Shown piece by piece: positions 1 to 7,946 of a DNA stretch of 38,096 nt. Location: NCBI GenBank assembly GCA_021735245.1, contig JAIPHJ010000018.1, positions 1 to 38,096 of the forward strand, in the 5' to 3' direction. The notes under the pieces are model-generated. The model saw nothing but the letters and a program-made list of their open reading frames with translations. It searched no databases and was not told where the DNA came from. Every line of letters starts with the position of its first letter. The stretch's first letter is position 1. The stretch is from Candidatus Bipolaricaulota bacterium (GTDB lineage Bacteria; Bipolaricaulota; Bipolaricaulia; M55B111). The position numbers and the translations under genes are program-made.

Positions 1-176
1 CCTCAATTCCTGATAATTTGACCACAAAATTAGTCATTTTTTCACCGAAGTCGCACCTGTTTGCAACCGGACCGGCCAATGTGTGAAAATCGCTATGTCA
101 AAGATCAAAAATTGGGAGAATCGCTAGATTTAGGTCTAATAATAAAGATAAGAAAGCTTTAAGTTTTTGCCCCAGG

Positions 177-1028
177 GTGAATAAGGTGGCTAAAAATAAC
201 AGTTGGAATAATTATGATGTCATTGGCCCTTGGAGTGAAGTAAAGAGAGATCTCATTTCAGATTATGCAAAGGCGTATTCAAAAATACTCTCTAACCAAG
301 AACACCTTGAACATGCGTATGTTGAAGGTTTTGCAGGTACAGGAAGAAATATTTCTAAAAGTCAAGGCTACAAGCTCATTAATGGTACTACAAAAGTAGT
401 ATTTGAAATTGATCCCCCGTTTCATGAATACCATTTTATTGAACTTAACCCTGAGAGGAAGAAATGTTTAGAAGAGAACCTACAAGGTAAAGATAATGCT
501 TTCTTCTATGAAGGTAATTGTAACGAAGTGTTGCCTGAAAGAATACTTCCTAGATTGAGATACGAGGAATACCGGAGAGGTTTATGTTTGTTGGATCCAT
601 ATGGGTTACATCTAGACTGGGAAATAATTGAAAAGGCTGGTAATATGGGCACAGTAGATTTATTTCTAAATTTCCCTGTTCACGACATGAACAGAACAGT
701 TCTTTGGCACAACACTGATGAACTAGAGGATTGGCAGATCAATCGGATGAATAAATTTTGGGGCGACGATAGTTGGAGAGATGTGGCTTATGAAACTAAA
801 GAAACTTTGTTTGACTTTGATCGGAAAATTAAAAGAAATATGGATCATATCGTTTCAGCCTTTCGAGAAAGAATGAGGGAAGAAGCTGGTTTCGAACATG
901 TTCCAGAACCTGTACTATTTAGAAATCAAAATAATGCACCTTTGTACTACATTTTTTTCGGTTCACAAAATGATGCCGCTAATGATATAGTAAAAGACAT
1001 TTTTAATAAATACCGTTATGAGTTGTAA
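177..1028 (+). CDS. tcmP: three-Cys-motif partner protein TcmP
   Basis: The product matches the TcmP family, Rossmann-like proteins of unknown reaction that regularly sit beside a Gp37/Gp68 three-Cys protein; that partner follows here after 21 bp. Visible landmarks are EGFAGTG at residues 50-56 (a SAM-pocket-like glycine loop), HFIELNP at 86-92 (acidic strand end), LLDPYG at 138-143 and DLFLNFP at 161-167 followed by MNR. At 283 aa it is a normal family length. A GTG at 177 gives the longest frame, but the AGGGTGA at 174-180 is better placed for the GTG at 186, so the protein may be three residues shorter. The function is unproven. A role in phage defence or nucleic-acid modification is inferred only from the neighbourhood and the methyltransferase-like fold. 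Confidence 0.85.
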   Translation: MNKVAKNNSWNNYDVIGPWSEVKRDLISDYAKAYSKILSNQEHLEHAYVEGFAGTGRNISKSQGYKLINGTTKVVFEIDPPFHEYHFIELNPERKKCLEENLQGKDNAFFYEGNCNEVLPERILPRLRYEEYRRGLCLLDPYGLHLDWEIIEKAGNMGTVDLFLNFPVHDMNRTVLWHNTDELEDWQINRMNKFWGDDSWRDVAYETKETLFDFDRKIKRNMDHIVSAFRERMREEAGFEHVPEPVLFRNQNNAPLYYIFFGSQNDAANDIVKDIFNKYRYEL

Positions 1029-1049
1029 CTAAGAAAAAGGGAGGTAATT

Positions 1050-1778
1050 TTGTCCTCTAAATCTGCGATTGAATGGACAGATCAAACATGGAACCCAGTC
1101 ACCGGCTGTAGTAAAGTGAGTCCTGGCTGCGAAAACTGCTACGCGGAAAGGTTCGCTAGAAGACTTAAGGCCATGGGAAACCCGAGATATGAAAACGGGT
1201 TCCAGTTAACTTTACATCACGATAAAATTGAAGAACCGTTAAGTTGGAGGAAACCTCGGTACGTATTTGTGAATTCAATGAGTGATCTTTTCCATAAGGA
1301 AGTGCCGCGGGAATTTATTCAAAGTGTTTTTGATGTTATCAAGCAGGCGGAAGATCACGTCTTCCAAGTACTTACCAAGCGTGCTAGACGGTTAGCTCGA
1401 TTGGCACCCGATTTGAGTTGGCCTGAAAATTTATGGATAGGAGTTAGTATAGAAAATCAAGATTATGTTTGGCGTGTCGGTTGCTTGAAACAAGTACCTG
1501 CTGAAACTAGATTTCTATCAGTTGAACCATTAATTGGGCCTATAGGTAATTTGCCCCTCAAGGATATCGACTGGGTAATAGTGGGTGGAGAATCTGGTCC
1601 AAAAGCGAGACTAATGAAGGAAGAGTGGGTTAAAAACATTCGTGACCAATGCACCAAATCTAGTACAGCCTTCTTCTTTAAACAATGGGGTGGAAAATCA
1701 TCAAAAGATAATGGGCGGACTTTGGAAGGAAGAACCTGGGAAGAAATGCCAAAGGGGAAGGTAGAATTAACCCTGTAA
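1050..1778 (+). CDS. Gp37/Gp68-family (DUF5131) three-Cys-motif protein
   Basis: This belongs to the phage Gp37/Gp68 family (DUF5131). The N-terminus carries the diagnostic three-cysteine motif GCSKVSPGCENCYAE, with Cys20, Cys27 and Cys30 (C-x6-C-x2-C), which resembles the iron-sulfur cluster loop of radical-SAM enzymes. Later landmarks typical of the family are FVNSMSDLFH, VLTKRA, WIGVSIE and VIVGGESG, and FFFKQWGG near the end. At 242 aa it is full length. Translation starts at TTG 1050, supported by GGGAGGT at 1039-1045. It is co-directional with tcmP and almost certainly forms a two-gene operon with it, closed by the terminator at 1874. The reaction and substrate are unknown; radical-SAM-like chemistry is an inference from the motif. 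Confidence 0.88.
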   Translation: MSSKSAIEWTDQTWNPVTGCSKVSPGCENCYAERFARRLKAMGNPRYENGFQLTLHHDKIEEPLSWRKPRYVFVNSMSDLFHKEVPREFIQSVFDVIKQAEDHVFQVLTKRARRLARLAPDLSWPENLWIGVSIENQDYVWRVGCLKQVPAETRFLSVEPLIGPIGNLPLKDIDWVIVGGESGPKARLMKEEWVKNIRDQCTKSSTAFFFKQWGGKSSKDNGRTLEGRTWEEMPKGKVELTL

Positions 1779-1873
1779 TAATTGATAAGCGTTTCGCTCC
1801 GGATAAAAACATTTTAGAGGTAACGCTGGTCGTTTAGAACCGGCAAGATAGAATAATTTAGAACCAATTATAG

Positions 1874-1900
1874 AGAGGTGCCAGAAGGTACCTCTTTTTT
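1874..1900 (+). terminator. Rho-independent terminator of the tcmP operon
   Basis: A 9-bp stem (AGAGGTGCC with GGTACCTCT, one G-U pair) closes an AGAA loop and is followed directly by six T residues. It lies 95 bp after the Gp37/Gp68 gene and is in the right orientation to end that operon. Confidence 0.88.
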
Positions 1901-1980
1901 ATTGCTGGAGAATAAGCCCCCCGGACCGATTTTAACCATGCTAGGGAATAATTTAGCAATCCAGCAAAGCTGAATCTTCG

Positions 1981-2009
1981 GGGTAAAAACCCCAGCGAGG
2001 TTTTTACCC
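1981..2009. repeat. perfect 11-bp inverted repeat (hairpin)
   Basis: GGGTAAAAACC at 1981-1991 and GGTTTTTACCC at 1999-2009 are perfect reverse complements around a 7-base loop. It is not followed by a T tract on either strand, so it does not look like a terminator. A wider pair, CTAGGG at 1941-1946 with CCCTAG at 2015-2020, encloses it. Confidence 0.75.
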
Positions 2010-2060
2010 TGTTACCCTAGTCCCTATACAAAGAGGACCGCCCGCTTTACCCCCTGAAGC

Positions 2061-2092
2061 GCAAAGTCCTTACCAAGAGGTACAGACTTTGC
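2061..2092. repeat. two-tier hairpin
   Basis: GCAAAGTC at 2061-2068 pairs with GACTTTGC at 2085-2092. Inside it TACC pairs with GGTA around an AAGA loop. The two helices are separated by a 2x2 internal loop, a layout common in folded RNA and not typical of terminators. Confidence 0.65.
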
Positions 2093-2118
2093 CTTCTTCC
2101 CCAATTAAGAGGAAAAGA

Positions 2119-2260
2119 TAATCACAAAAACCAGCTCCGCAGTACCACCGACCCAAACCCCGGCGCGGTTTGGCGGTTGCATTCTCGGCGGTTGGCTTCA
2201 GTACCTGAAGACCATGCCCAACCACCTCCAAAAACTACTTTGGAGCAGGTTTTGTGATTA
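2119..2260. ncRNA. candidate branched structured RNA or folded mobile-element end
   Basis: An outer helix pairs the left arm 2119-2138 with the right arm 2242-2260; TAATCACAAAA to TTTTGTGATTA is an uninterrupted 11 bp, then a one-base bulge and one mismatch. Inside are three more helices. One is ACCG-(AC)-CCAAACC at 2147-2159 with GGTTTGGCGGT at 2167-2177. The next is GGTTGG at 2190-2195 with CCAACC at 2218-2223, carrying the CTTCAG-TAC-CTGAAG hairpin at 2196-2210. The last is CTCCAAA with TTTGGAG at 2226-2245, which competes with the inner end of the outer helix. The pairings are symmetric, so strand is undecided. It matches no RNA family I can name. It could be a regulatory RNA, a retron-like RNA without a nearby reverse transcriptase, or a MITE. 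Confidence 0.45.
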
Positions 2261-2739
2261 AAGGAAGAAAAAAAGAAATTGTGCCCAGATCAACGGGTGT
2301 TACTTTCATAATTTAGCTAGTTCCTCTCAGGAGTGGTCATGGCATCCTCTCATTTCCGTTCTAAGCGGTTTTTCTTGATATGGGAGGGGCAATCGGAAAA
2401 TTTATCTAATTATCTGGAAAACTTAAATTCAATCGGAGTATTTTTAAAAAAGTTGTAATAAGGGTATTAAATTTCAAGCTGAGTGATGAGTGAAGTACAG
2501 ATCTCTATAGCGGGGGTTCCTGACACGAACTCTAAAATATTTCGATCCGCGCACATGCAAAAAAGTATAAGGGGGCAATTTTCATGTCACGAGTAAAGAA
2601 AACTACGATAATTTGGATTTTAAGAAAATACTTGATAAGATCACTCATGTGTTGAGGAGAGGATCAAGGTGCAAATTATTAAGTTTTTAGGCTCGCTAAA
2701 GCTTTTCCCTACATTCTTTGCAAAAATGGTTTTATTCCG

Positions 2740-5700
2740 ATGAATGTATTGTTGGTGCATTTAAGTGACCTGCACTTCAAACCAGACAGTGAGCTTAAGC
2801 CCCTAAAGACGACTCATATCAAGCAAGCTTTGAATTCCCAAATTTGGGGGCCTGTTTACGTCATTTTAGTTCTTACTGGAGATATAGCTTATTCAGGTAA
2901 AGAAGCTGAATACAGCCGTGCTCTTGACTTCTTACGAAGATTAGAAGAAGACATCGTGGATGATGATAGAGTTGAAGAAATCGAGTATGTAGGGGTGCCT
3001 GGGAATCACGATTGCAATTTTAACGATCCTTCATCAGTTCGGTCGTCTGTGCTAGAAGGGCTTCATAATACTCAAAACCAGGAATTTGAGTTTGACAATG
3101 AAATGATCTGGGTGACCACATCTCCCCAAAAGAACTTCTTCGATGCCATGAATGAGCTAAGTTCTAACTGTGCTACTCGAACACTTTTTTACCGCTATCC
3201 AATTGAGTTTGATGACCAACGCTTAGTTTTTGAATGTTACAATACGGCATGGTGTTCTCAGGAAGAAGAAAAGAAGGGGGACTTGAAATTCCCGCCTAAA
3301 TTAATCACGGAGTATGAAGAGGCAAGCGAAACAGATGTCGTGATTTCCCTGTGCCATCATACTAGTTCATGGCTATCAAACGAAACCGAGTTTACTCATA
3401 CGATAGAAGACCGCTCGCACTTAATCCTCACAGGACATGAGCATGACCCAGGGCTATACTATAAACGAAGCCAAAGACCTTCTTCTGCTAACGGTTCCAT
3501 CGAAAACCAGTATCTCAAAGGAGGGGTAATCCAGGCTCCCGAGCTGAATTTGTCTCCTACCTTCCATATTCTTGCCCTCGATCTTTCGGATTCAGAAGCC
3601 CAAATAGCTACATTTCAGTTTGACGAAAATAGAAAGAAAAAGGCATTCAACGTTACTTATCGCTCAAATTGGGAGAATTACAAATCTCTAACTTCTTTTG
3701 GTCCTGGCACCGTTTTTAGCCTAGATAAAGAATTCCAGAATAAATTGCACGATTTGGAGGGCACTTTTGAACATCCGAGAATGGATGATTTGTCTTTAGA
3801 TGATGTCTTTGTTTGTCCTGAAATTGAAAGTGGACAAGGAAATCCTATCGACGTTTCTACTAACCTTCGAGAAATGGAAGAGTTTGTTACAGCTGTTTGT
3901 AAACAAGGTCGCATAGAGGTCACGGGCAAAGAAAAGTCTGGTAAAACAACGTTAGCAAAAAGGTTGTTTCTTCAATTAAGAAAGAAGGGGCTAACGCCGG
4001 TTTTGCTTTTTGGAAATGATCTTGACTCTACAAATAAAGAAGGCCTAAAAAAAGTAATAAATGACACTTTTATTGACGAATATTCAGAAGATCAACTTCA
4101 GGATTTTCAACAACTAAACCCTGAGAATAAGGCTTTTCTGGTTGATGACCTAGATAGATCTCCGTTGAATAAAAAATCCAAAACACAAGTTCTTAGCCTC
4201 TTGACAGAAAGAGCTGGCACTGTAGTCGTCTTTAAGGGAACCAACCAAAAATTCGGAGAGGTTGGATCAGGCCAACAAATTCAAAATAAGATACAACAAA
4301 TTAAGGAATTTAAAATTAACAAATTTGACTGCCGTAAACAATATGAGTTAATCGAAGAGTGGGTAAGGTTAGGGCGTAAAGAGACCATTTGCGAAGATAA
4401 AGTAAGTGATTTAGTCCGGCCTATGAGAGAAAAGGTTGAAAAAACCCTTGGTGCAAATCTTTTGCCTAGCACACCTTTTTTTCTGCTGTCGATTCTCCAA
4501 GCCCTGGAAAATAGCGAAGCCTTGGAAAATAGCGAGGTTAAAAAAATTGATTGCTCGAGAGGACATATTTATGATACTTTGATAAGAGAACGTTTGCTTC
4601 ACGGGGATTTTTCGACAGATACTAAGCGCGGGTTCCTACAGTTTATTGCTCTAGATTTATTCAACCGAGAGGAGAATCAGGTTGAAGAACAAGTGTTCAA
4701 CTCTATTTGTGAAAATTATCGGGATGAATATAGACGGGTATCAACCAGTGAGCTAGTGGAAGAACTAAAAGACCTTGGTATTCTAGAAACCAGGAAAGGA
4801 AGATATTACTTTAAATACCGATATCTGTATTTCTATTTTGTAGCTGAAGCTATAGAGAATCAATTAGATAGAGAGGAAACTATCGAATATCTTGATAAGA
4901 TAATTAGAAATATCGAGGTGTCAGGATATCACAATGTACTGGTAAACTATTGTTTTAAGTCTCAGGATAAATATTTATTTCATAAGCTTCTGGATGAAAG
5001 TAAAAAAGTATTTCAAGATACAGAACCCCAGAAGATAACTAATGCTACAGAGTTTATAAATGATTTGTTAACTTCATCTTCAGATACTTCATCTTCAGAT
5101 ACCTCATTCTCAGATATAACTGTCGAAGATGTGGACAAAAAAACTGCACAACTCGGGGCACTTGAGGCCAGAGATAAGATGCAACAAGTTGCAAGTCAAT
5201 TAAGTGAAAAAGGTGGGAACAATTCGATACAAAGAAACACAATTGAAGAAGACAAGGAAGAGTTAACCGAAAAGCAGATTGAACAATTACAGGAAAATTT
5301 ACAGAGAGCGCATAGACTCACAAAGCTCATGGGGGAGTTGGTTAGGGCGTTTCCTGGAAGGATAACGCTAGATTTGAAGACAAAAATAGTTAACAGCTCA
5401 TATGATTTAGGTAAAAGGACGTTACTGAAAGCGTTAAATGGATTTGAAAGAAATCAGCGTAGTATTATGGACGAAACTAAAGAGATGATACTTGAAATAG
5501 CAGAGGAAGAGGGAGAAGAAATCTCACCGGAAAATGCGGAACAAACAATAAAAGATTTCATAGTGGAGATGTTGTATTTTATCACTTTCACAGAAATAAA
5601 ATCGTTGGTCAAAACCTTAGGCTCTCAACGCTTGAGCGATGTTTATTCAGAGATCAAAGGCACTCCCAAATCTGAAATGCTATTCCGACTCGTCTACTAT

Positions 5701-5937
5701 GAAATCAAAGCAATTTATTTTAACTTCCCCAACAGGATGTTTGATAAACTTGTTAATCAGCTTCAGGATCATGATTTCCTATTCCAAACCTTTCGTTTGC
5801 TCGGTGCAGATTATCTCCAATTTCATTGGGATCGAACTGATCAAGTTCCCAGACAAAAGATGAAAGAACAAATTGATCTCGAAATGACGGACGCCCAGGT
5901 TTTCGGGCCCAAAGGTAGAAAACAACGCTCCTCTTAA
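2740..5937 (+). CDS. metallophosphoesterase-STAND-type P-loop NTPase, putative defence protein
   Basis: A 1065-residue multidomain protein. Residues 1-285 form a complete calcineurin-like metallophosphoesterase: D10-x-H12, G47-D48, GNHD 88-91, H206 and GHEH 232-235 are all present, so the domain should bind two metals and hydrolyse a phosphoester. Residues 380-560 form a P-loop NTPase with Walker A GKEKSGKT (396-403) and Walker B FLVDDLD (466-472), as in STAND ATPases. A helical region with low-complexity serine/aspartate repeats follows. The order effector, NTPase, then sensor-like C-terminus is the Avs/STAND anti-phage plan, with the phosphoesterase as presumed effector. The ATG at 2740 has no clear ribosome-binding site. 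Its defence role and target are inferred, not shown. Confidence 0.8.
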   Translation: MNVLLVHLSDLHFKPDSELKPLKTTHIKQALNSQIWGPVYVILVLTGDIAYSGKEAEYSRALDFLRRLEEDIVDDDRVEEIEYVGVPGNHDCNFNDPSSVRSSVLEGLHNTQNQEFEFDNEMIWVTTSPQKNFFDAMNELSSNCATRTLFYRYPIEFDDQRLVFECYNTAWCSQEEEKKGDLKFPPKLITEYEEASETDVVISLCHHTSSWLSNETEFTHTIEDRSHLILTGHEHDPGLYYKRSQRPSSANGSIENQYLKGGVIQAPELNLSPTFHILALDLSDSEAQIATFQFDENRKKKAFNVTYRSNWENYKSLTSFGPGTVFSLDKEFQNKLHDLEGTFEHPRMDDLSLDDVFVCPEIESGQGNPIDVSTNLREMEEFVTAVCKQGRIEVTGKEKSGKTTLAKRLFLQLRKKGLTPVLLFGNDLDSTNKEGLKKVINDTFIDEYSEDQLQDFQQLNPENKAFLVDDLDRSPLNKKSKTQVLSLLTERAGTVVVFKGTNQKFGEVGSGQQIQNKIQQIKEFKINKFDCRKQYELIEEWVRLGRKETICEDKVSDLVRPMREKVEKTLGANLLPSTPFFLLSILQALENSEALENSEVKKIDCSRGHIYDTLIRERLLHGDFSTDTKRGFLQFIALDLFNREENQVEEQVFNSICENYRDEYRRVSTSELVEELKDLGILETRKGRYYFKYRYLYFYFVAEAIENQLDREETIEYLDKIIRNIEVSGYHNVLVNYCFKSQDKYLFHKLLDESKKVFQDTEPQKITNATEFINDLLTSSSDTSSSDTSFSDITVEDVDKKTAQLGALEARDKMQQVASQLSEKGGNNSIQRNTIEEDKEELTEKQIEQLQENLQRAHRLTKLMGELVRAFPGRITLDLKTKIVNSSYDLGKRTLLKALNGFERNQRSIMDETKEMILEIAEEEGEEISPENAEQTIKDFIVEMLYFITFTEIKSLVKTLGSQRLSDVYSEIKGTPKSEMLFRLVYYEIKAIYFNFPNRMFDKLVNQLQDHDFLFQTFRLLGADYLQFHWDRTDQVPRQKMKEQIDLEMTDAQVFGPKGRKQRSS
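4501..4536 (+). repeat. 18-bp in-frame tandem repeat, two copies
   Basis: Two adjacent 18-bp units (4501-4518 and 4519-4536), 16 of 18 bases identical, encode ALENSE twice inside the STAND protein. The unit is a multiple of three, so gain or loss of copies would keep the frame. Confidence 0.8.
5071..5115 (+). repeat. 15-bp in-frame tandem repeat, three copies
   Basis: ACTTCATCTTCAGAT occurs twice exactly (5071-5100) and once with three changes (5101-5115), encoding a Ser/Asp/Thr-rich linker (TSSSD-TSSSD-TSFSD) in the STAND protein. It marks a flexible joint before the C-terminal helical part and could vary in length by slippage. Confidence 0.85.
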
Positions 5938-6590
5938 CTATTAATCATCCAAGGCTTCGTGCTTCAATTGTATTCCTCAAGTCTCAAGGAAAAATGGGGT
6001 TAGTCAACTCTATCTCCTTAGTTAAAAAGGTCTTTTTAAGAACGTTAGCGAAACTTTTTCAAAAACTAAATTAAATTTATCCCGCCATCTATAAATATCC
6101 ACTCCAATGCTCTCAATTTAGCCAACTTCAGAACCCCCGAAATCAAAAATATTTTTCGATTGCCCCCCGGTCAAAATCAGGGTATAAGTTTAATGAATTT
6201 TTGCTGTTTCCACTTTTCCCGATTACAGCCGTTTCGTCTGTGAATAATTACAAAGAAGGTCAATATCGGTATTTATCATCATTTAGGGGTGAAACAAAAG
6301 AGTTCTTTTCCTCAAGTTTTACACCCTTAAAAATACAACACTCTAGCGTAAAGTGTTACATGAAATCCCTTACTTTACGAGTTCATCTTCACTCATAACA
6401 CCCATATTAACTAGTCCTCTTCTGGAAATACTTTGATTTTATATTCATTGACAGTAGACTCTCGCTGGAACTTTCCTGTAACTACGAGCAGGAGCGAGTG
6501 GCATCTTACGGTTGAGTAACTTGAAATCCGATAGTTTGGATAATGAGGATTTGCAATGCGATTAATAAGAAGCCTAATGAAGTTGAAAAC
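5938..6590. other. intergenic region without a recognisable gene
   Basis: These 653 A+T-rich bases lie between the STAND gene and the insertion sequence. No frame has recognisable family features or a supported start. An A/T-only hairpin (TTAAAAA-GGTC-TTTTTAA, 6022-6039) follows the STAND gene by 85 bp and could be a weak terminator. A sequence around 6150-6164 is the inverted counterpart of one at 2386-2400. Confidence 0.4.
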
Positions 6591-7911
6591 TAAGGGTTGT
6601 TTTTGCAATAAACCTACAGAACCAATAAGGTTAATTAATCATGCATAAAGAACTCCTAATAGTCAAGCGTCAGAAAGCAAAAAACCTCTAGGATGACGGC
6701 TACTCGATCAACAAGATTGCGGACAAACTCGTCTCCAACTGGTCGTCGGTCAAAAAGTGGATTGAGATGGAGGACGTAACCGTTGATAATAGAGGATGGG
6801 AAAAGGGCAACTTACGGGAATACGACCAACAAGTAAAACAACGGGTAATCGAGATAAGGAAGAAGTTAAGAAAGGAACAAAGCTACTTCTTTGGACCTCA
6901 GGTAATTAGGGCAAATTATCGTAAGCTTTACCCGGACAAAAAGTTCCAACCATCTACTTCATCGCCAAGACGCTACGGGAGGAAGGGATGACCACTGGAG
7001 AAGACAGAAAAAGAACGGACGACGGCTCCGAGTACATGAACTATCCCCAGCGGACTCTAGACAAACTGGGTACGGTAGTCGAGGGGATAGACTTTATCGG
7101 TCCCCGCTACATTGAAGATCAATCCGAAGGAGTCCACTTTCTGGCAAGAAAGTATATCCGCCCCTACCAGTACGGGCTGATGACCAGAATCGAAGGACAG
7201 ACCACTGACGAGGCGCTAGAAGTCCTGGTAGAGGATTGGCAGGACCATCCCCTCCCGGAAGTGCTAAGACTGGATAACGACCCCTCATTTGGTCTCTACA
7301 GTAGGCATGACAGACATATCGGTAGGTTTCTCAAAGTCATACTTAATCTGGGTATTACCCCTATGTATTCCGCCCGCTCCCAGCCGTGGAACAACGGCAA
7401 TACCGAAGGCTACAATTCAGTATTTGCCAGGAAGTTCTGGGAGAAGCTAAACTTCTCCGACGAAGAGGAGATAGATACCGAGATAAAGAAGTTCAACTTA
7501 GAATACGAAAAGTACAACGACTTAATCGGAAACAACATTGATCCCGAAGAGGTAGAAGATCATACCCTTCCGGAGGACTTTACACTTCCACAAAACTACG
7601 AAGAAGACCTCCAAGCGAACCTAGATGATCCCACTATATACTGGCTCAGGATAGTCAGAAACAATACAGAAAAAGCAAAGAAAAAAGATAAAGGCACTAT
7701 AGATATACTGGGAGAAGAAATTGAACTACCAAAGCCTTACGTCAACCAGTTTACCTTAAACAAATTACGGCTAAAAGATGATAAATTATCGGTAATGGTT
7801 GAAGACGATGAGGGAAAACTGGAGACTATCAAACAAGTAAAGATGGAGGTAGAGAATGTCGACTTTGACTGTTAATTCAACTCTGTACCTTTATACCAAA
7901 AACAACCGTTA
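6591..7911 (+). mobile_element. decayed insertion sequence with 22-bp terminal inverted repeats
   Basis: The left end at 6591-6612 (TAAGGGTTGTTTTTGCAATAAA) and the reverse complement of the right end at 7890-7911 agree at 19 of 22 positions, bracketing about 1.32 kb that holds only a broken DDE transposase. AAC lies just outside the left end and AAC follows the right end, a possible but weak 3-bp target duplication. The element sits between two putative defence genes. The family is uncertain; the integrase-core transposase suggests an IS3/IS481-like group, but the ends do not begin with TG as is usual there. Confidence 0.75.
6641..7875 (+). pseudogene. integrase-core (rve) DDE transposase, inactivated
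   Basis: Reading from ATG 6641 gives an N-terminal helix-turn-helix segment (SINKIADKLVSNWSSVKKW) interrupted by TAG at 6689-6691. The same frame continues to about 6930, then shifts near an A-rich run (GACAAAAAGTTCC, about 6938-6950) into the frame that carries the catalytic domain to 7875. The DDE triad is visible: D in GIDFIG, D in RLDNDPSF and E in GNTEGYNS. There are 43 residues between the last two, more than the usual 35. Because a stop and a frameshift both lie upstream of the catalytic core, this copy should not make active full-length transposase unless the shift is programmed. The stop makes that unlikely. Confidence 0.82.
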
Positions 7912-7946
7912 AACCATAGGGTAAGGCAGAAATGGGGTGACTGATT

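Larger units (their letters stand above)
1901..2739. other. gene-free, hairpin-rich intergenic region
   Basis: No credible protein gene is seen in these 839 bp on either strand. The first 490 bp hold an unusual density of inverted repeats: 1981-2009, 2061-2092, the branched set at 2119-2260 and the 2346-2387 hairpin. Most are listed separately. The remaining stretch, about 2400-2739, is A+T-rich with short broken frames. One of these, around 2575-2690, could be the worn remnant of a coding sequence, but it matches nothing I recognise. The region separates the tcmP operon from the metallophosphoesterase-STAND gene and may hold that gene's promoter, which I could not place. Confidence 0.5.

Noticed and set aside
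2275-2330. Similarity of the stretch starting GTGCCCAGATCAACGGGTGT to the 5' end of bacterial group II introns
   Set aside because: Recalled resemblance only. No domain V, no intron-encoded reverse transcriptase and no downstream boundary were found.
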